From: an uncultured Eubacteriales bacterium
GTDB taxonomy: Bacteria; Bacillota; Clostridia; Christensenellales; Aristaeellaceae
Reading direction: 5' to 3'
DNA: 64,000 nucleotides
NCBI GenBank assembly: GCA_900315675.1
Contig: OMZY01000002.1
Coordinates: 124,001 to 188,000, forward strand
The position numbers and the translations under genes were made by a program. Every line of letters begins with the position of its first letter. The stretch's first letter is position 1. Below the pieces are notes generated by a model. The model was given only the letters and a program-made list of their open reading frames with translations, had not been told where the DNA came from and ran no database searches. Below, in pieces: positions 57,539 to 64,000 of this stretch.

Positions 57539-58177
57539 TTACAGCAGGAAAAACTTCGAGAACACTTCGTCTGTTGTGTCTTCTAGATAAGCTGTTGCGG
57601 TTACAGTGACCAGATAATTATCCTGAATCTCCCACAGTTGTTTGAAGTACACCTGTATATCCCTGATCTTGTATTCTCCCTTCACACAGGTGAAGTTTTG
57701 TTCCCCGACAGTAACCTCGTCCACACATACCTGAATGTCTGTGAAGCCGGCTGCGCCCAGCGTGACCTTGAATCCGTCAAGAGAATTTGTTGCCACGTAT
57801 TCCAGTCCCATCATTTTGTAGATGGCTGTATAATTCTTCACGTTCTGGAGCTGGATATTTACATTCTGCTTGCCGTCCGGTCCTTCAGCCATCATGATAC
57901 CGATATTCCGGTCAACCAGATCGTCCAGTGCATTGGACAGGGCTTCCTTCGTCCTCTGGTTGACTTTCTCCAGTTCCTCATCAGTATAATAATGCCATCC
58001 TTCCAGTGTGCATCCCAGGCCAAGAAAAGCATTCTCGTATGTTTCATTCTTCACTTCGCCGAAAAGCGTATCCACAGCCGCTGTCTCGGCCTGAACCGGC
58101 ATCACCATGCATACTGACATAATCGCCAGTATGATGGCAGTCAGTCTCCTGATCCTTGCACCGTTGTTGCTGAACAT
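57539..58177 (-). CDS. Secreted protein of unknown function
   Basis: This 212-residue protein has a signal peptide (LTAIILAIMSVCMVMPVQA) and a mature part beginning ETAAVDTLFGEVKNETYENA, then FLGLGCTLEGWHYYTDEELEKVNQ. The latter resembles the PsbP-like or stress-related extracytoplasmic domains of Firmicutes (N-terminal FLGL-x-GW pattern). There are three cysteines in the mature part. No catalytic motif is seen. It stands alone between terminators. Confidence 0.75.
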   Translation of the reverse strand: MFSNNGARIRRLTAIILAIMSVCMVMPVQAETAAVDTLFGEVKNETYENAFLGLGCTLEGWHYYTDEELEKVNQRTKEALSNALDDLVDRNIGIMMAEGPDGKQNVNIQLQNVKNYTAIYKMMGLEYVATNSLDGFKVTLGAAGFTDIQVCVDEVTVGEQNFTCVKGEYKIRDIQVYFKQLWEIQDNYLVTVTATAYLEDTTDEVFSKFFLL

Positions 58178-58260
58178 ATGCGGTGTCCCCCTTGCGTATT
58201 TACTTTGCCATGTCAGCTATAATGTATACTGTCTTCCTGATTCTGTTAATTCGCGCAAAA

Positions 58261-58299
58261 AAAACAGATCCGGTTCACACCGGAACCGGATCCGTTTTT
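58261..58299 (-). terminator. Terminator of the ABC-2 operon
   Basis: GATCCGGTTC pairs with GAACCGGATC around 6 bases, extended by AAAAC/GTTTT, with a long T-run on the minus strand. Confidence 0.9.
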
Positions 58300-58310
58300 C
58301 CATATTGATC

Positions 58311-59081
58311 TCACAATTGTTTTCTGTTGAATGTTGAAACGCTGACCGCAAGGCATACCGGTATCATCACTGCCGCGATGCCCAGCGGCACCGTGTAAGT
58401 CTTTGGCTCCACCATGCCGTATATCAGGGATGTCCCGTCCATCAGCACCGTCGGCATAAGCTTTTTCAGTCCTGAAAAGAAGCTGAGCAGGTAGGAAACA
58501 AGCACCACGCACCCTGTCCCCGCCAGTACGCCTGTATTGGACCTCGCCATCGTGGAGAACAGGACCATCAGCACGACAGCAAGAAGCCCGAATACCCACC
58601 AGCAGGTCATGGAGAACAGCAGGTGCTGCACAATGGCATTGTCCCAGAAAAATGCGGTATATCCATAGGTGATTCCGGCGCACAGCCAGTAGCTGACTGT
58701 CCACAGGAAAGCCAGTACTGCCGTCTTGGCAGCAACAACCTTATGGCGTTCCAGTCCTTTTGTCAGGGACAGCAGCAGGGTCCCCGTCTGGTATTCCCGG
58801 GTAAAGATGCTGCTTTCAATCAGGACAAAAGCAATCAGTCCCATCGGCATATTTTTGAAAAACTGCACCCAGGAATCCATGGCGCTTACGGACACAGAGG
58901 TGAAAACCAGGCCGTTTCCGGCCAGGGAACCCGCCATCATTTCCATCAGCCACGGCGTAAGCTTTGCGATTGCCGGGCTCATAATGCCCAGTACTGTGAA
59001 CAGGATGCCAAGGATAATCAGTTTCCCGGATCGCCGCTGCTCCAGCATTTCTTTGCGGATGAAGGCAAGTAAAGATTTCAT
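58311..59081 (-). CDS. ABC-2 type permease
   Basis: This 256-residue protein has six membrane helices and the ABC-2 layout (LLAFIRKEMLEQRRSGKLIIL start, IESSIFTREYQTGTLLLSLTKGLERHKVVAAK in the middle loop). It overlaps the ATPase gene by 4 bp and is the third gene of a small operon with a PLDc_N protein. The exported substrate is unknown. Confidence 0.88.
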   Translation of the reverse strand: MKSLLAFIRKEMLEQRRSGKLIILGILFTVLGIMSPAIAKLTPWLMEMMAGSLAGNGLVFTSVSVSAMDSWVQFFKNMPMGLIAFVLIESSIFTREYQTGTLLLSLTKGLERHKVVAAKTAVLAFLWTVSYWLCAGITYGYTAFFWDNAIVQHLLFSMTCWWVFGLLAVVLMVLFSTMARSNTGVLAGTGCVVLVSYLLSFFSGLKKLMPTVLMDGTSLIYGMVEPKTYTVPLGIAAVMIPVCLAVSVSTFNRKQL

Positions 59082-59977
59082 TTCTCCACCACCTCCACAA
59101 ACAGGGATTCCAGCGTCGGTTCCTCCCGTTCAATTTTCACAACAGGGACTGCATGATCCGCCACAAAACGGAGCACCTCGCCCGGAGCATAATCCTTTTC
59201 GCTGAAAGCCAGCTGGTTCCTTCCGGTTTGCCGCATTTCGGGAAATGCTGTCTGCAGGGCATGCATTCCCTCATTCTTGTCTGTTTCCACCAGATATTCG
59301 TCACGCCGGTATTGTGTCCGGATCTCCGACAGTTTTCCCTGGATATCCACCCTACCCTCATGAAGCAGGGCGATATCAGTACAGATCCGCTCCACATCCG
59401 AAAGGATATGCGTGGAAAACAGCACCGTCGTCTGTTCCCTGACCGCCAGGAGCAGGTCCAGAATTTCTTTTCTGCCTACCGGGTCAAGAGCGGATGTCGG
59501 TTCATCGCAGATCAGCAGCCTGGGCCGGTTCAGGAGTGCCTGGGCAATGCCCAGTCGCTGTTTCATGCCCCTGGAATAGCCTTTGATGCGGTGCTTTTCA
59601 CCGCTCAGGCCCACCAGCTCCAGCAGTTCTTCACTGCGTACCCTGTATACTGTTTTCTCCATCCCGGTCACTTCACCGCAGAACTCCAGGTATTCCCGTG
59701 CGGTCATAAAGGTATAGAATTCCGGCACGTCCGGCAGATAGCCGATATACCGGTTCGTGGCTGTCTGACCGTAGACCACCTTTTCCCCGTTCACCAGGAT
59801 TTCTCCCGCGTCCGCTTTCAGCAGTCCCAGGATCGTTTTCATTGTCGTTGTTTTACCGGCGCCGTTCCTGCCGATAAAACCGAATATACTGTGCTCCGGC
59901 ACTGTCAGGTTCAGGCCTTTCAGGACTTCCCGATCACCGAATCGTTTCTGCAGGCCAGTAATGCACAGCATTTCCAT
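59078..59977 (-). CDS. ABC transporter ATP-binding protein
   Basis: This protein of 299 residues shows Walker A GRNGAGKTT, signature YSRGMKQRLGIAQALL, Walker B RLLICDEPTSALDPVG and H-loop STHILSD. A C-terminal extension of about 80 residues is typical of ABC-2 exporters. The ATG at 59977 overlaps the stop of the PLDc_N gene by one base and has GGGAGG upstream. The longer frame to 60055 is shadow sequence. Confidence 0.93.
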   Translation of the reverse strand: MEMLCITGLQKRFGDREVLKGLNLTVPEHSIFGFIGRNGAGKTTTMKTILGLLKADAGEILVNGEKVVYGQTATNRYIGYLPDVPEFYTFMTAREYLEFCGEVTGMEKTVYRVRSEELLELVGLSGEKHRIKGYSRGMKQRLGIAQALLNRPRLLICDEPTSALDPVGRKEILDLLLAVREQTTVLFSTHILSDVERICTDIALLHEGRVDIQGKLSEIRTQYRRDEYLVETDKNEGMHALQTAFPEMRQTGRNQLAFSEKDYAPGEVLRFVADHAVPVVKIEREEPTLESLFVEVVEK

Positions 59978-60180
59978 TATGATTCCTCCCGGCCGAAGGC
60001 AAAATAGAGGATCGGCCCGATGAAGCCCATCAGCCCGATGCAAATGATCAGCCACAGGGTGCGGTTTCCGCGCTTGTAATACTGATGCGTCAGGATATGA
60101 TGCAGCGCAAAGCCCAGCAGGGCAAGCTGCAAAATAACTAACGGAATCAGGAACGGCAGGTATTCAGTCAGATTTACCAT
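59977..60180 (-). CDS. Small PLDc_N-domain membrane protein
   Basis: This 67-residue protein has two membrane helices (LPFLIPLVILQLALLGFALH and TLWLIICIGLMGFIGPILYF) ending in FGREES, the pattern of the PLDc_N domain found alone in front of ABC-2 exporters. AAGGAGGG precedes the ATG. It is first in the operon and may assist assembly or act in sensing. No enzymatic part is present. Confidence 0.87.
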   Translation of the reverse strand: MVNLTEYLPFLIPLVILQLALLGFALHHILTHQYYKRGNRTLWLIICIGLMGFIGPILYFAFGREES

Positions 60181-60221
60181 AAGGTTATCCCTCCTTTTCG
60201 GGGGCAGATTAGCATATGACG

Positions 60222-60236
60222 TTGCGTAATGAGCAA
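60222..60236. promoter_or_regulatory. Dyad in the promoter of the PLDc_N-ABC operon
   Basis: TTGC-N7-GCAA lies in the region where the operon promoter is expected (TTGCTC and GCTAAT on the minus strand with 17-bp spacing). It resembles the dyad at the MerR promoter (61293-61308), which suggests the MerR protein controls both. Confidence 0.5.
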
Positions 60237-60302
60237 TACCTGACGTAAGGGGATTTTTTGTTTTCTGCCGGAAAACTCTGCTTTCGCTGATACCTGCCAA
60301 AG

Positions 60303-60339
60303 CAGCCCGGACTGTCTTTTCAGATCAGTCCGGGCTGCC
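60303..60339 (-). terminator. Hairpin after the merR gene
   Basis: A 13-bp perfect stem (GCAGCCCGGACTG and complement) encloses 11 bases. The T-run on the minus strand is short. Confidence 0.7.
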
Positions 60340-60378
60340 CCGTGTCTTTTTCTTTTTTTCTGTCAGGAGTATGCCTTT

Positions 60379-61263
60379 TTATCTTTCTCTCAGTTCAAAG
60401 TGATTCTGTCCGTCGTCGCTCAGCAGGATTTTGCAGGCCATGCCGCCGTCCATGGCATTGAACCGGGCTGCCATCACTGCCAGCACAAGGGTCGGAAATC
60501 CGTGATCACTCACCGGACTGTCCGGACGAACCCGGAACAGGAAATATTTTTCCTTTCCGTTGCCCAGATCGGGGATCCCGTCAATCCATTCATGGATGTG
60601 ATCCCAGCCCTCCCGGACAAAAACGGTCTTCGCGTCCGCCGGAATATCCTTTTCGATCTCGTCACTTTTTCGGCTGAGCCGGAAGTTTTCCGCTTCATCC
60701 AGGCTGCCGTTCATCAGCTGGTCTATGATGTTCTCCATGCCGTCAATCTGCTGTCCGTCAGCACTGACCGAGATCTCCTCATTCTCATTCCGGCAGGCGG
60801 TCAGCCAGTCTGCCAGCAGTTCAGTCGCTCTGGCCGTAACTTCCGTGGACCCCTCCCGGTCCAGGCCGAATTCCTTCCACAGCACCGGATTGTCCAGCCG
60901 GCCTCTCACATACCCGGTCATAGCCTTCAGCATCTTTTCAACCATCATCGTTTCTTCGAGGTATGATCTGCGTATATTTCTGATTTTCTCCAGTTCCTGT
61001 TCCTTCTCCCGGATTTTCCGGTCAAACGCTTCTGCCAGGCCTGCTTCATCATCCTTCAGCAGCGGCCGGATCTCCTCTATGGAGAAATCTGCCTGCTGGA
61101 GATTCTTGATCTTCACAAACTGCATAGCCTGTTCTTCCTCATAGTACCGGTATCCGGTCCACTGGTCCACCTTAGCCGGGACCAGCAGTCCGATACGGTC
61201 ATAATAGCGCAGCGTCTGGGTGTTGCATCCGCAAAGCTTCGCGAATCCCTGGATCGTGATCAT
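60379..61263 (-). CDS. MerR family transcriptional regulator
   Basis: This 294-residue protein has a MerR winged helix (FAKLCGCNTQTLRYYDRIGLLVPAKVDQWTGYRYYEEEQAMQFVKIK), a coiled linker (EKEQELEKIRNIRRSYLEE) and a large C-terminal ligand domain that I do not recognise in detail; its last 100 residues could be GyrI-like (ADAKTVFVREGWDHIHEWIDG). It controls, by position and operator similarity, the ABC-2 operon downstream on the same strand. GGAGGAAG precedes the ATG. Confidence 0.9.
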   Translation of the reverse strand: MITIQGFAKLCGCNTQTLRYYDRIGLLVPAKVDQWTGYRYYEEEQAMQFVKIKNLQQADFSIEEIRPLLKDDEAGLAEAFDRKIREKEQELEKIRNIRRSYLEETMMVEKMLKAMTGYVRGRLDNPVLWKEFGLDREGSTEVTARATELLADWLTACRNENEEISVSADGQQIDGMENIIDQLMNGSLDEAENFRLSRKSDEIEKDIPADAKTVFVREGWDHIHEWIDGIPDLGNGKEKYFLFRVRPDSPVSDHGFPTLVLAVMAARFNAMDGGMACKILLSDDGQNHFELRER

Positions 61264-61286
61264 ATCTCTTCCTCCTCACCCGCAGG

Positions 61287-61314
61287 CTATCATTGCAGTT
61301 CAGTGCAAGGTCAA
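61287..61314 (-). promoter_or_regulatory. MerR-type promoter and operator
   Basis: In minus-strand reading, TTGACC, then the dyad TTGCA-N6-TGCAA (61293-61308), then TGATAG. An operator filling the spacer is the hallmark of MerR promoters and implies autoregulation. Confidence 0.65.
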
Positions 61315-61344
61315 GCACCTTTTTATATATTTTATCAAAATCTG

Positions 61345-61857
61345 TCAGATCCCGATTTCCCGGTAGATACTCTCTATAAAGGGTGACTTATGTTCGATGT
61401 ACCTGTCAATATCATGCGGATACAGTTTCGCGGCTTCTTCCTTCACCCGGCTGTAGGCTCGCACTGCCTCCGGATGGGAGCGCAGGTAATCCCTGAAGGT
61501 GATATGCCTTTTCAGCTCAGGGGAATCCTGCGGGCAGACATACAGGTGATGATCCCGAAGATGCTCCTTTCCCTCGTATCCGAAAGCTTCACGCCCGGCA
61601 ATGCCGTAATTGCCCTCGTGCCGGTAGCCGATCCTGCCCAGGGCCGCTATGGCTGCTTCCAGCATGGATTCATCCCGGATCACGACATCAATGTCGATAA
61701 TCGGCTTGGCGGACAAACCCGGCACGGATGTACTGCCCACATGTTCAATCCGCAGCGCCAGCTCGTCCAGAGCTTCCTGAAGCTCAGCCTTGATTGTTAT
61801 AAAGTCTTGTTTCCACTGCCCGTCATACGGCAGGACAATAATATTCCTTGTCCCCAT
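61345..61857 (-). CDS. GrpB family nucleotidyltransferase-like protein
   Basis: This 170-residue protein matches the GrpB/UPF0157 family of the nucleotidyltransferase superfamily: RIEHVGSTSVPGLSAKPIIDIDVVI carries the GS and two aspartates of the fold, and HLYVCPQDSPELKRHITFRDYLRSHPE is the family signature. Biological role unknown. It lies 28 bp downstream of the S66 gene on the same strand and may be cotranscribed. Confidence 0.92.
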   Translation of the reverse strand: MGTRNIIVLPYDGQWKQDFITIKAELQEALDELALRIEHVGSTSVPGLSAKPIIDIDVVIRDESMLEAAIAALGRIGYRHEGNYGIAGREAFGYEGKEHLRDHHLYVCPQDSPELKRHITFRDYLRSHPEAVRAYSRVKEEAAKLYPHDIDRYIEHKSPFIESIYREIGI

Positions 61858-61885
61858 TCAATGTCGCCTTCCGTGTTCTTCCTGT

Positions 61886-62914
61886 TTATTCAGCAAACCG
61901 GATAACCTGCTTCCCGGTATCCACCGTTGCCTCCACGCCGAAGGGCATAATGCACCTTGGCATGGCATGACCGATGTTGATATTGAAAACAATCGGCAGT
62001 TCCGGCTTTGCAATAACTTCCTTCAGCAGTTCCTTATATTCCTCCGCATAAGTTTCATCCATGGGTTTTCCTGCCAGCACACCGTTCACCGCGTCAAACA
62101 CGCCTCTTGCCTTCAGATACTCCAGGGACTCGCGGTACTTCTCCGGTGCCGGCTTCTCCTCGCTGGTTTCCAGCAGGATAATCCGTCCCTTCCAATCCTC
62201 TTTTTCCGGAAACAAGCGGTATTTTTCACACAGCACAGGCATGTCCTCATACCGTTCGCCGTTGAAAAAATCATACAGGGAATCAATGCAGCCGCCCAGG
62301 ATTTTTCCTGAAAACACCGGGGAACCCTGAAGCAGTTCAAATCCCTGGTTAGGATGCACCGGGGTCGTTGTCCCCACCTGGTCCGGCGTAAACGCCAGGC
62401 GTTCCTCATACCATACATCGCTGGGTGTAATTTCCCGGATTGTTCCGGTCCTGATCAGTTCCTCAAAGTATTTCCGGGTATAGGGATGCATTTCAGGACC
62501 GATCTCACAGATATCCGGAAGGAAAGCCTGTCCGTAAAATGTACGCAGCCCCGCTTTGTGCAGCATCAGGTGATTGATCGTGGTGTCGGAAAAGCCGAGA
62601 AACACCTTGTCCGTTACTGCTTCTGCCAGTTCATTGTGCTCAAACAGATACGGCAGCAGCCGGTAGGTGTCATCACCGCCGATCGCGCACAGAATCATAT
62701 CAGTTTCCGGATCCCGGAAAGCCGCCAGCAGGTCCTCCGCCCGCTTTTCCGGATGGGCTTTGATATAGTCGAGTCCCATTTTCGCATGGGGCATATACTT
62801 TACATTCAGGCCGTACTCTTTCAGACGTTTCAGACCGATCTCCGTCTCAAACTGTACAAACGGCTCACCGATGATCCCGCTGGACAGACTGACAATCGTC
62901 ACATTCTTGATCAC
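61886..62914 (-). CDS. S66 family peptidase (LD-carboxypeptidase / MccF-like)
   Basis: This 342-residue protein has the S66 Ser-Glu-His triad: serine in FLGFSDTTINH, glutamate in the LLETSEE region and histidine in NINIGHAMPRCIMPFG. Members are L,D-carboxypeptidases of murein recycling or MccF-like enzymes that inactivate microcin C-type nucleotide peptides. The long loop with TPDQVGTTTPVHPNQGFELLQG matches the MccF-like side better than LdcA. No signal peptide. Confidence 0.88.
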   Translation of the reverse strand: MIKNVTIVSLSSGIIGEPFVQFETEIGLKRLKEYGLNVKYMPHAKMGLDYIKAHPEKRAEDLLAAFRDPETDMILCAIGGDDTYRLLPYLFEHNELAEAVTDKVFLGFSDTTINHLMLHKAGLRTFYGQAFLPDICEIGPEMHPYTRKYFEELIRTGTIREITPSDVWYEERLAFTPDQVGTTTPVHPNQGFELLQGSPVFSGKILGGCIDSLYDFFNGERYEDMPVLCEKYRLFPEKEDWKGRIILLETSEEKPAPEKYRESLEYLKARGVFDAVNGVLAGKPMDETYAEEYKELLKEVIAKPELPIVFNINIGHAMPRCIMPFGVEATVDTGKQVIRFAE

Positions 62915-63040
62915 TGTTTACGCTCCTTCTGCAAACCGGGCTGTATCTTTGCTATCCTGTCCGGTTGCCCGGATTATTGTAACATGAAGCCCGGGCGACA
63001 GGAAAGTGACCCTCCGGGATAAAAACGCGGCAGTCTCTGC

Positions 63041-63069
63041 TGTCTTTTCCCTGCAAAGAATGGTATAAT
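63041..63069 (+). promoter_or_regulatory. Promoter of the ArsC/Spx-like gene
   Basis: TGTCTT, a 17-bp spacer and a perfect TATAAT at 63064-63069. Confidence 0.6.
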
Positions 63070-63097
63070 ATCAAAAAACGGACAGAGGGATCATAAC

Positions 63098-63451
63098 ATG
63101 CTGAAAGTTTATTGCTACAGCCGGTGCACCACTTGTAAAAAAGCCCTGAAATGGCTGGATGACCACGGGATTGCCTATACCGCGGCGGATATCAAAAGTG
63201 AGCATCCCGATGAGGAAACCCTGCGCAGATACTATGCTGTGAGCGGTCTGCCGCTGAAGCGTTTTTTCAACACCAGCGGTATTCCGTACCGCGAACTGGA
63301 GCTGTCAAAGAAGCTTCCCTCCATGTCAGAGGATGAGCAGCTGGCCCTTCTGGCCACCGACGGCATGCTGGTCAAGCGTCCGCTCCTGGTCGGTAATCAG
63401 TTTGTCCTCACCGGTTTCCGGGAAGAGGAGTGGGCTGCCCGCCTGCTGTAA
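63098..63451 (+). CDS. ArsC/Spx family protein
   Basis: This 117-residue thioredoxin-fold protein has the CxxC-like motif SRCTTCKKALKWL at residues 8-20 and the RPLLVG segment near residue 92 typical of the ArsC-like family. It resembles the YusI/MgsR type, intermediate between arsenate reductase and the regulator Spx. No ars genes are near, so arsenate reduction is doubtful. It ends at a bidirectional terminator. Confidence 0.88.
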   Translation: MLKVYCYSRCTTCKKALKWLDDHGIAYTAADIKSEHPDEETLRRYYAVSGLPLKRFFNTSGIPYRELELSKKLPSMSEDEQLALLATDGMLVKRPLLVGNQFVLTGFREEEWAARLL

Positions 63452-63470
63452 AAACATGCCGGCAGATACA

Positions 63471-63510
63471 TAAAAGCAGGGACAACGTAATGTCGTTGTC
63501 CCTGCTTTTA
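63471..63510. terminator. Bidirectional terminator between arsC-like and pspC-like genes
   Basis: A perfect 17-bp stem (TAAAAGCAGGGACAACG and complement) encloses 6 bases and has T-rich ends on both strands. Confidence 0.92.
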
Positions 63511-63522
63511 TACTGTTCCGGA

Positions 63523-63882
63523 TCAGAATGTGTTGCGATTTTCGTTCTGAGGATAGTATTCTTCCGTCTCCGCGGTTTCCTCTTCTTCCTCTTCTTCCTC
63601 TGTGTCGTCCCCCGCAGGAAGGATGAACGCGCAGGCCAGGTAAGCCAGAAGTCCGCTTCCCCAGCCGAAGAACATCAGGGCAAACACCAGCCGGACAATC
63701 GTAGGATCCACTTTCAGATATTCAGCAATACCGCCGCAGACGCCGGCGATTTTCCTGTCTTTCACGCTCTTGTGAAGGCGTCCGGTTATTTTCCCGCGGT
63801 TTCCGCCTTTATTGCTGACGATCGTCTGATACACAAAATATCCGATCGCAAGTCCCGCTGCCAGTGACATAACTGTACCCAT
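63523..63882 (-). CDS. PspC-domain membrane protein
   Basis: This 119-residue protein has an N-terminal hydrophobic helix, then a PspC domain (KDRKIAGVCGGIAEYLKVDPTIVRLVFALMFF) with its membrane helix, and an acidic tail with a run of eight glutamates. PspC domains act in envelope-stress responses and may act as anti-sigma or toxin-like membrane regulators. The start has AAGGAGG upstream. The 118 bp to the window end hold no further gene. Confidence 0.9.
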   Translation of the reverse strand: MGTVMSLAAGLAIGYFVYQTIVSNKGGNRGKITGRLHKSVKDRKIAGVCGGIAEYLKVDPTIVRLVFALMFFGWGSGLLAYLACAFILPAGDDTEEEEEEEETAETEEYYPQNENRNTF

Positions 63883-64000
63883 TTGCTTTTTTCCTCCTTC
63901 AAAAAACCGTCCCGGTTTTCCGGTACCGACACAGGATAGCAGAAAATGTCCCGGATGAAAACACCCGGATCGGATAATTACAGGACATATTTTTCTTTTT

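Noticed and set aside
63098-63451. Arsenate reductase of an ars operon
   Set aside because: No arsR, arsB or acr3 gene is near, and the protein is of the YusI/Spx-like type. Only the family name is supported.
1-64000. tRNA, rRNA and insertion sequences
   Set aside because: I looked for tRNA T-loop patterns, transposase motifs and long terminal inverted repeats and saw none. A covariance-model scan could still find a degenerate tRNA.

Overview
The window reads as chromosome of a moderately GC-rich (about 55 %) anaerobic Firmicute, most likely a gut or rumen Clostridia lineage. Grounds: strong AGGAGG ribosome sites, sigma-A promoters of the TTGACA/TATAAT type, frequent GTG/TTG starts, dense overlapping operons, and a gene set (TRAP hexuronate operon, YitT, PspC, Rrf2-NifS-NifU, GH2 and GH20 enzymes) common in such bacteria. 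A Christensenellales-like placement is a guess. I found no tRNA, rRNA, CRISPR array, insertion sequence or prophage.

Layout. 0-7.9 kb: a minus-strand hexuronate operon (TRAP transporter dctPQM, uxuA, partial uxuB) faces a divergent AraC regulator followed by a YcxB-like membrane protein and a cupin. 8-12.6 kb: RidA, a YcaQ-type glycosylase and a DUF3795 protein, then a WYL regulator that appears to share one operator between itself and a YjbR-DUF3795 gene, then an AT-rich flavin-reductase-like gene. 12.9-20.3 kb: two divergent operons rich in small-molecule-modifying enzymes. One is AlkD, a GNAT-nucleotidyltransferase fusion, a GNAT and an APH-like kinase. The other is a GNAT-HD fusion, a GNAT, a SnoaL-like protein, a radical SAM protein and an amino-acid racemase.

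20.3-32.7 kb, mostly minus strand: RsgA, preceded by a cluster of very small ORFs with a near-consensus promoter; a heterodimeric ABC exporter, MFS transporter, GH2 glycosidase, TIM-barrel isomerase and YitT protein in one probable operon; and an XRE-AbrB regulator with an ABC-2 transporter. 32.8-45.4 kb: secreted esterase, class-I aminotransferase, an ABC permease/binding-protein pair without ATPase, CDF metal exporter, diguanylate cyclase, CTP synthase, GlmS and a GH20 hexosaminidase. A strictly periodic array of hairpins lies between glmS and pyrG.

45.5-54.9 kb forms a sulfur/cysteine neighbourhood: purC, an Rrf2 regulator with candidate Fe-S cysteines, nifS-nifU, a DAACS symporter, metY, and a polar-amino-acid ABC transporter. 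The transporter is preceded by a cysteine-rich leader ORF and a terminator/antiterminator arrangement. The promoters of nifS and of this transporter share a nearly identical 21-bp block, also partly present at the Rrf2 promoter, so the Rrf2 protein probably links Fe-S assembly with cyst(e)ine uptake. 55-64 kb: SGNH hydrolase, GNAT-PNPOx fusion, GNAT, secreted hypothetical protein, an ABC-2 system with a PLDc_N protein, MerR regulator, GrpB-type protein, S66 peptidase, ArsC/Spx-like protein and PspC-domain protein.
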